Source of the DNA: Anseranas semipalmata
Lineage: Eukaryota > Chordata > Aves > Anseriformes > Anseranatidae
DNA: 64,000 bases
Assembly (NCBI GenBank): GCA_013399115.1
Contig: VXAA01000616.1
Span: 17,797-81,796 of the forward strand
Direction of reading: 5' to 3'
The position numbers and the translations under genes were made by a program. Positions 61,105 through 64,000 of this stretch are shown piece by piece. How positions within the stretch are numbered: position 1 is the first letter of the stretch; each line of letters starts with the position of its first letter. A model generated the notes under the pieces. That model saw only the letters and a list, made by a program, of their open reading frames with translations, was not told the DNA's origin and made no database searches.

Positions 61105-61572
61105 AGAACCCTTGGGAGAAAGGAAGGAGGAGCAGGAGGGTGTTTGGAAGAGGAACAGCACTGCGTGAGGACGGGCCATCTCCAGCACACGCACCCAGGT
61201 GCTATAGTGGGAGTGCCTCATGGCAAAGTTCTGCCTCTTGAGTTTGGGCTGGACTTCTTGGGTTTCCTCCTGCTGCTGCCATCGGTGACTAGCTGTGTGA
61301 CCATGGGATGCATCTTCCAATGTCCCAGCTCCAGAGAGGGTCCTCCCCTAGCAGGTCACCTCTTGGGCAGCAGAGGTGCCAGGTGATGCCTTTGGGTGTG
61401 CGGCAGAGACACGGTGGTTCTCCAGAAAGTGCCAGGNGCTCCACCCCAGCCAGAATCCACACTGAGATATGCTGCTGCTGTAGTCAGGGCAGTAAGCGAC
61501 TGCCCCAAGAACCTCTGTGGGCTGATCCTGGGGAAATGCTGGGGTGAGCTGTGCGATATGTACATACTTGGA

Positions 61573-61578
61573 AATAAA
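61573..61578 (+). terminator. Candidate NLRC3 polyadenylation signal, distal
   Basis: AATAAA about 1.38 kb after the stop codon. Confidence 0.45.
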
Positions 61579-61590
61579 TTGGTTCCTAGC

Positions 61591-64000
61591 TGAACAGATG
61601 CCTTACGCTGCCTTCCTCTATTGGTTGTGGATCATTGCACAAGACATTTGGGGTGCACCACCAGGCCTGCGTTCCTCTGCCTGGGCTGGAGACCCCACAC
61701 CCTGTTCTAGCGCGACAGGAGGCTCATGGCTTTTCCATGAGGTGTTAGGGGCTGGCTCATGTTCTCCAACAGGATATAGCGATGCTGACTGATTGAAGTC
61801 TTACCTCTGTCACCATTATTGCAGGGCAGACCGAGCCTTGGGGCCAGCTCTGCCCAAAGGCCGTGTCTAACCCCAAGCTGAAATGTTACCTGAAGCGCCA
61901 AAGGGAGACAGCAATCAACAATCCCAAGCAGGCTCCCATACCCTGCAGCTCCAGGAAATATGGGGTTAACAGCAATTTGAAATACATTTATCGATCTGCA
62001 CGCATGTACACATACCTTCCTATACACAAACACTTCTGAGCTGAAAGTGTCACGCTCAGAGGGTGAATTGCCGCTGGCACAGGGGGGTGGCTGCTAAAAG
62101 CACCACTGTTCATGCCCCGTACAGGAAGCTGCAATGCAAACCATGGCTCCCCTAAAGCCTGTGCTGAAAGGCTAGGTGGCAGTGCTGCCTGAAGAGGCTC
62201 TGGCTCTATGCACGTGATGTACTACATCAGCTTTCTGTTTCGGCCTACAGTATAGGAAATAACATAGAAAACTGTGGTCCAAGCTCAGAGACTGTGCCCA
62301 CTCTAACGGGAAATCTCCCTCACAGGTCAAATGCATCTCTTTCAGCATACAGGGAGGACCAGAACGGATTCCCAGCATAACATGAAAGAATGTTTTCAGA
62401 TCAGGTCCTAAAATCAGGACATTTCAGCCCCTGGGAGAGGGAATGGGGCGAGCACGTACACTTTCTCTCTGGCTGTCACAGGACCACCCTAAGGGCTTTG
62501 CAGTAGGTGTCTAGCACTAAGAATGCCATCTTCTATGTCTGCTTTCTTTGAAGTGAGGTGCAAAATGCCAATTAACTTTACAATGAAGGGTGCAAAGAGG
62601 GGTCCTAACTGTCAGCCAGTTTGGCTCAAGCCTATACAATTCTGTGCATTTGAGCACATCAAAGCACACACATATGTCCTGTTACTACATAAAAATTGTG
62701 TTTACCTGTAAAGTTTTGGCCCATCCCGACAGGACATTTTAAATTCTGAGCTCTGCTGACAGGGAACTGCCCTGGGTGCCAGAGACTCGGAGAGATGAAA
62801 AAGCTTTTGGTTTTTCAAGTAACTCACATGCACTCCTTCCTTCAGCACAATAATGGAGGGGTTGGACCTGTCTCTAGACTTCAGATGGAGGGAAAGCAAA
62901 GTACTTTGCTGATGCGCGGAAAAGAGAAGGGCAAGAGAACAGCCTGGGCTCTTGTCTGCCCTGATGAACACACGCCGAAGTGAACTCTTCTAATCAAGCA
63001 CTGATTTCTGCTCCTGTGAAGACAAACCGTGACACTAAAGCAGAGCTAAAAGAAAAGAGGCAATACACCACAGAAACTCCAGCTTTTGTTTTCACCTGAG
63101 TACCTTCACTGATGGCACCAGTATAACCCACTGAACTTCTCAGTATGCTCAGCACTTCTGCGAGCAGCAGACTACCAAAGCCTGGATGCCTACGGGCTTG
63201 TGCTAAAGTCCCAACACCACCACTGCCCTACACTAACCCTCAGCTCCTACCACATACCTTCTGATCTTCTGGCTCCTGCACACATCTCTTATTCCTCAAC
63301 AGGTTAACCGAGTGTCTCCTTTAAATATTCTCCTAACATCTCCTTATTTTTTTTTTCCCAAAGCGTCCAGGAATTTGATATCCAGAGATCTTTATCACTC
63401 TTTGCTGAAACTGGCCAGGTATCCTAAAAGGTCTTTAGGAAGGGGTAGACAAAGGGGGCAATCACTTAATCTTGTTCCTACAGAAAATCAGGCTAAAAAT
63501 GGTGAATAATTAAGTATGGAAAATACATCTATTCCTGATACAAGGAGGAATGTTTTCTTCAATAAAAAAATGCAAAGAGGGCCTCTTCTACCAGGAGAAC
63601 AGCATTACATACAGGTCAATTTCTATGGATTTTTGGGTTTGGACGTTTGTTCTCTTGGGTACCCACGGTACATGAAGAAAGGCAAGCAGAGGAACAAAAG
63701 GAAGCAACAGTAGCCCAAATTTTAGCCCATTTGAGTACCTAAAGCTCAGTCTGCCCCAGAAGTACCAGTATAATTAAAGGGCTTATTTCATATGGATTTA
63801 ATTACAGCACAGTTTCACACAGTTGCTCTCAGGACACTCAAGCATGGCCCGCTTAAGTCTGAGAACAATTCCCATTGACACAGGTGAAATACTAAGAGAT
63901 GCTGCACTGAGGGTAGTCTTTGAGGATCCCTTCACTAGTTTCCCAGTTTTAACTTCATTCCTTTCGTCCGACTAGCGCTGCTTTTTGCAGAGACAAGCCC
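61591..64000. other. Intergenic sequence, no gene seen
   Basis: AT-richer sequence than the rest of the right half. The open frames are all under 110 codons and none resembles a known protein family. No CR1 block, tRNA or other RNA gene was recognised. Confidence 0.6.

Larger units (their letters stand above)
60193..61590 (+). other. NLRC3: NLRC3 3' untranslated region (probable)
   Basis: Sequence after the NLRC3 stop, with AATAAA at 61099-61104 and again at 61573-61578. Either could define the transcript end, giving a 3'UTR of about 0.9 or 1.4 kb. A single undetermined base is at 61437. Confidence 0.55.

Noticed and set aside
62523..62711. 62-codon frame near the right end as a possible small gene
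   Set aside because: There is no similarity I recognise, no supporting splice sites, and the length is expected by chance.

Overview
This is nuclear DNA from a vertebrate, almost certainly a bird. It holds five recognisable vertebrate genes with GT-AG introns, two fragments with avian CR1 (LINE) signatures, short introns and a very GC-rich left half. One 947-base assembly gap (25882-26828) and one single N (61437) interrupt it. All genes were identified by reading exon translations against protein families I know; no database search was run.

Layout. 1-788: 3' part of the VASN (vasorin) coding exon, plus strand, with its 3'UTR to about 1440. 8818-23785: eight exons of CORO7 (coronin-7) on the minus strand. 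Its first exon is probably in the assembly gap and its second half lies left of the window, so VASN appears nested in a CORO7 intron. 26901-37111: DNAJA3 (mitochondrial DnaJ/Hsp40, Tid1) on the plus strand, first exon in the gap, including an alternative last exon for a short isoform. 39194-42436: NMRAL1 (NmrA-like NADPH sensor), complete in five exons on the minus strand and convergent with DNAJA3. 49412-60192: NLRC3 (CARD-NACHT-LRR receptor), apparently complete on the plus strand; a 7-base first coding segment is predicted, followed by a CARD exon, a large NACHT exon and a run of 84-base LRR exons. 60193-64000: the NLRC3 3'UTR and AT-richer sequence in which I recognise no gene.

Functionally these are separate housekeeping and immune-regulatory genes: VASN is a membrane TGF-beta trap, CORO7 acts in post-Golgi traffic, DNAJA3 is a mitochondrial co-chaperone, NMRAL1 is a redox sensor and NLRC3 is an innate-immune attenuator. 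They do not form an operon or a shared system. CORO7, VASN, DNAJA3 and NMRAL1 keep the order known from human 16p13.3, but NMRAL1 is followed here by NLRC3 rather than HMOX2. I found no previously undescribed system. The points most worth checking are the intact NLRC3 CARD and its tiny first coding exon, the uniform phase-2 LRR exon array, the conserved DNAJA3 short-isoform exon, an apparent GC-AG intron in DNAJA3, and several AT-rich islands in the GC-rich CORO7 intron that may be regulatory.
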